From contig JAIQEW010000006.1 of the NCBI GenBank assembly GCA_020073605.1, positions 78,155-142,154 of the forward strand: a stretch of 64,000 nt of DNA. Reading direction: 5' to 3'. Position numbers and translations under genes: made by a program. The notes under the pieces were generated by a model that was not told the origin of the DNA, searched no databases, and saw only the letters and a program-made list of their open reading frames with translations. This document shows positions 62,202 through 64,000 of this stretch, one piece after another. The stretch is from Terriglobia bacterium. Its GTDB lineage: Bacteria; Acidobacteriota; Terriglobia; Acidiferrales; UBA7541. Within the stretch, counting starts at the first letter, position 1. Every line of letters begins with the position of its first letter.

Positions 62202-64000
62202 ATGCGCAATATGACGAAGTGTGCAGGCGTAGCTGTCTTGGCGATTTTGTTTGTGCCGGCGGTCCGCGCACAGAAGACCGCGGGCGACTGGCCGATGTAT
62301 CGGGGCGACCTGGGCGGCATGGGTTACTCGCCGCTCAAGCAGATCAACGCCGGCAACGTGACCAAGCTGGCCCAGGCTTGGAATCTCCAACTGGCGGATC
62401 GGGGCGCGCTGGAAGTGACGCCCATCGCCGTCGGTGGCGTGATGTATCTTCCCGGCACCAACAAAGTCCTCGCGCTCGACGGCAGCACGGGCAAGGAAAT
62501 CTGGCGCTATGACGTCACCCAGGCGCCCACGCGCGGCGTCGCCTACTGGCCGGGCGACAAGCAACATCCCGCGCGCATCATCTTCACCACCGTCAACCGC
62601 AAACTGATCGCGCTCGATGCCGCCACCGGGAAAGTCATCCTTTCCTTTGGCAAGGACGGCATCGTGGATCTGACGGTGGGATACAACGGCGTCCCCACGA
62701 TCTACAAGAACCTGGTATTCCTTGGCGCCAGCGTCGGCGAATTGCCGATTGGCCCTCCGGGCGACACACGAGCCTTTGACGCGATCACCGGCGCTCCTGT
62801 CTGGACCTTCCACACCGTGCCGCAGCCCGGCGAAGTAGGCCACGAAACGTGGCTTAATGACGGTTGGAAAGGGCGCTCGGGGACCAACATCTGGGGCTGG
62901 TACATGACGGTCGATGCGAAGACCAACACGCTTTTCATGCCGATCGGCGGGCCTTCGCCCAACTACTACGGCGGCGACCGTCCCGGCAACGGATTGTTCG
63001 GAAATTCCGTTGTCGCCGTTGACGCCAGCACCGGAAAGCTGAAGTGGTATTACCAGACCGTCCATCACGCTCTATGGGATGAAGATCTGCCGCCGGGCCC
63101 GGGTTTTGTGGACATTACGCAAAAGGGCAAGAAGATTCCCGCGCTGGTCGCAATCGGCAAGACGGGCATGATGTTCATTCTCGACCGGAACACGGGCAAG
63201 CCGGTGTTCGGCGTCGAGGAGCGGCCCGTTCCCAAGGGAGACGTGCCCGGTGAATGGTATTCACCCACGCAGCCGTTTCCGCTGAAGCCTCCTCCGCTCG
63301 CGCGAAACAGTTATAAGCCGGAGGACATGGTCACCGCCGACGACACAACTCCGGAGCACGTCAAAGCGTGCCAGGAAGTGCTCGCAAAGAATGGCGGAAG
63401 CTTCCACAACGAGGGTCCCTTTACGCCCTGGCTCCTCCATGAGGACGGCACGCCCCCGAAGACCACGGTCCAATTCCCGGGCGGCACCGGAGGTGCAAAC
63501 TGGGGCGGCGTCGCCACGGATCCGAAATCGAAATATATTTTCGTGCAAACTCATGATGTGTCCCTGATGGGCTGGCTCGAGAAACGAAAGCCGGGCTTGG
63601 TGTACGGCCGCGGCAACGAAGGTTCGACACAGGTATACGACCGCGGAAGTGTGGACGGCCCCGGCCCCTACTTCAGCTTCAGCGCGACGGTGAAGGATGC
63701 GAACGGCAAGGTCCTCGGCAACTGGCCCTGCCAGAAACCGCCGTGGGGGCAGTTGATCGCCGTGAATGCGAATACCGGTGAGATCGCCTGGAAATCCGTC
63801 CTCGGACTCACGGAGGGCCTCCCGGAAGGCAAGCAGAAGACGGGCGGCGCCGGCAGCGCCGGCCCAATCGCCACGGCAGGCGGACTCGTGTTCATCGCCG
63901 CGACTACAGACAACCGGTTCCGCGCGTTCGATTCGAAGACCGGAAAAGAGCTTTGGGCCACCAAGCTCGCCAAGAATGGAAATGCGAATCCGATGACGTA
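62202..64000 (+). CDS. PQQ-dependent dehydrogenase (glucose-dehydrogenase-like), incomplete at right edge
   Basis: The frame runs from the ATG at 62202 to the window end without a stop, at least 599 residues. It has a signal peptide (MTKCAGVAVLAILFVPAVRAQ), then GDWPMYRGDLGGMGYSPLKQ and propeller motifs such as GKEIWRYDV, GKLKWYYQTVHHALWDEDLP and GANWGGVATDPKSKY. The HHALWDEDLPPGPG segment resembles that of PQQ glucose dehydrogenases. It probably oxidises a sugar or alcohol in the periplasm; the heme or membrane part, if any, lies outside the window. An AGGGGGG lies about 9 bases before the ATG. Confidence 0.88.
   Translation, partial: MRNMTKCAGVAVLAILFVPAVRAQKTAGDWPMYRGDLGGMGYSPLKQINAGNVTKLAQAWNLQLADRGALEVTPIAVGGVMYLPGTNKVLALDGSTGKEIWRYDVTQAPTRGVAYWPGDKQHPARIIFTTVNRKLIALDAATGKVILSFGKDGIVDLTVGYNGVPTIYKNLVFLGASVGELPIGPPGDTRAFDAITGAPVWTFHTVPQPGEVGHETWLNDGWKGRSGTNIWGWYMTVDAKTNTLFMPIGGPSPNYYGGDRPGNGLFGNSVVAVDASTGKLKWYYQTVHHALWDEDLPPGPGFVDITQKGKKIPALVAIGKTGMMFILDRNTGKPVFGVEERPVPKGDVPGEWYSPTQPFPLKPPPLARNSYKPEDMVTADDTTPEHVKACQEVLAKNGGSFHNEGPFTPWLLHEDGTPPKTTVQFPGGTGGANWGGVATDPKSKYIFVQTHDVSLMGWLEKRKPGLVYGRGNEGSTQVYDRGSVDGPGPYFSFSATVKDANGKVLGNWPCQKPPWGQLIAVNANTGEIAWKSVLGLTEGLPEGKQKTGGAGSAGPIATAGGLVFIAATTDNRFRAFDSKTGKELWATKLAKNGNANPMT

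Overview
This is a gene-dense, GC-rich bacterial chromosomal window with 60-odd genes and no tRNA, rRNA, CRISPR array, transposase or prophage visible. The gene complement points to a Gram-negative, soil-type, metabolically versatile heterotroph: LPS-assembly lipoprotein LptE, several secreted quinoproteins, LigM/LigAB-type lignin-aromatic enzymes, a full F420 biosynthesis set with separate cofG and cofH, and dispersed palindromic repeats of the kind common in Acidobacteriota. Acidobacteriota is my best guess; other F420-bearing soil phyla (for example Rokubacteria or Tectomicrobia relatives) are not excluded. There is no marker here that settles it.

Layout. (1) 1-10958 is a dormancy or low-oxygen style block: a Lon-family protease, a tandem universal stress protein, the RNA-repair pair RtcB/archease, glutamine-dependent NAD synthetase, a nitroreductase, a ribosome hibernation factor fused to a cold-shock domain, a phosphoribosyltransferase, a small alpha/beta hydrolase and a FocA-type channel. 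A CRP/FNR-like palindrome, GTGAC-N4-GTCAC, occurs three times in its promoter regions and a fourth time upstream of ligAB at 54.5 kb. (2) 11071-14588 holds a PabB-PabC fusion and a LigM-like tetrahydrofolate-dependent aryl O-demethylase. (3) 15132-19191 is cofG-cofH-cofD-cofC; 27517-29123 holds cofE and an NADPH:F420 reductase. Between them, 19231-26276 is a seven-gene catabolic operon (two-subunit CoA-transferase, LLM/F420-type oxidoreductase, acyl-CoA dehydrogenase, CitE-like lyase, MaoC hydratase, family III CoA-transferase) with a divergent IclR regulator whose promoter carries GATAAT elements spaced exactly 42 bp apart.

(4) 29200-33987 is housekeeping: rpsT, holA, lptE, a degenerate aspartate-semialdehyde dehydrogenase homologue, pssA, psd and a DUF465 protein. 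(5) 34167-43728 is a signalling block: a lipoprotein, a membrane histidine kinase with an NtrC-type regulator, a second NtrC-type regulator, a PAS hybrid kinase and a receiver-like/DHp protein without an ATPase domain. (6) 44523-64000 is accessory metabolism: an amidohydrolase, a PQQ alcohol dehydrogenase with the Asp-x-Asp lanthanide signature, a zinc-independent MDR oxidoreductase, a lectin-like/LssY_C secreted protein, a cytosolic solute-binding-fold protein, LigA/LigB, ETF:quinone oxidoreductase, a FecR-like protein, a DUF374 acyltransferase, DinB and ICMT-like proteins, and a second quinoprotein that runs off the right edge. Intergenic spaces from 49 to 58 kb carry several palindromic repeat elements, including a tandem pair with compensatory base changes in both stems.
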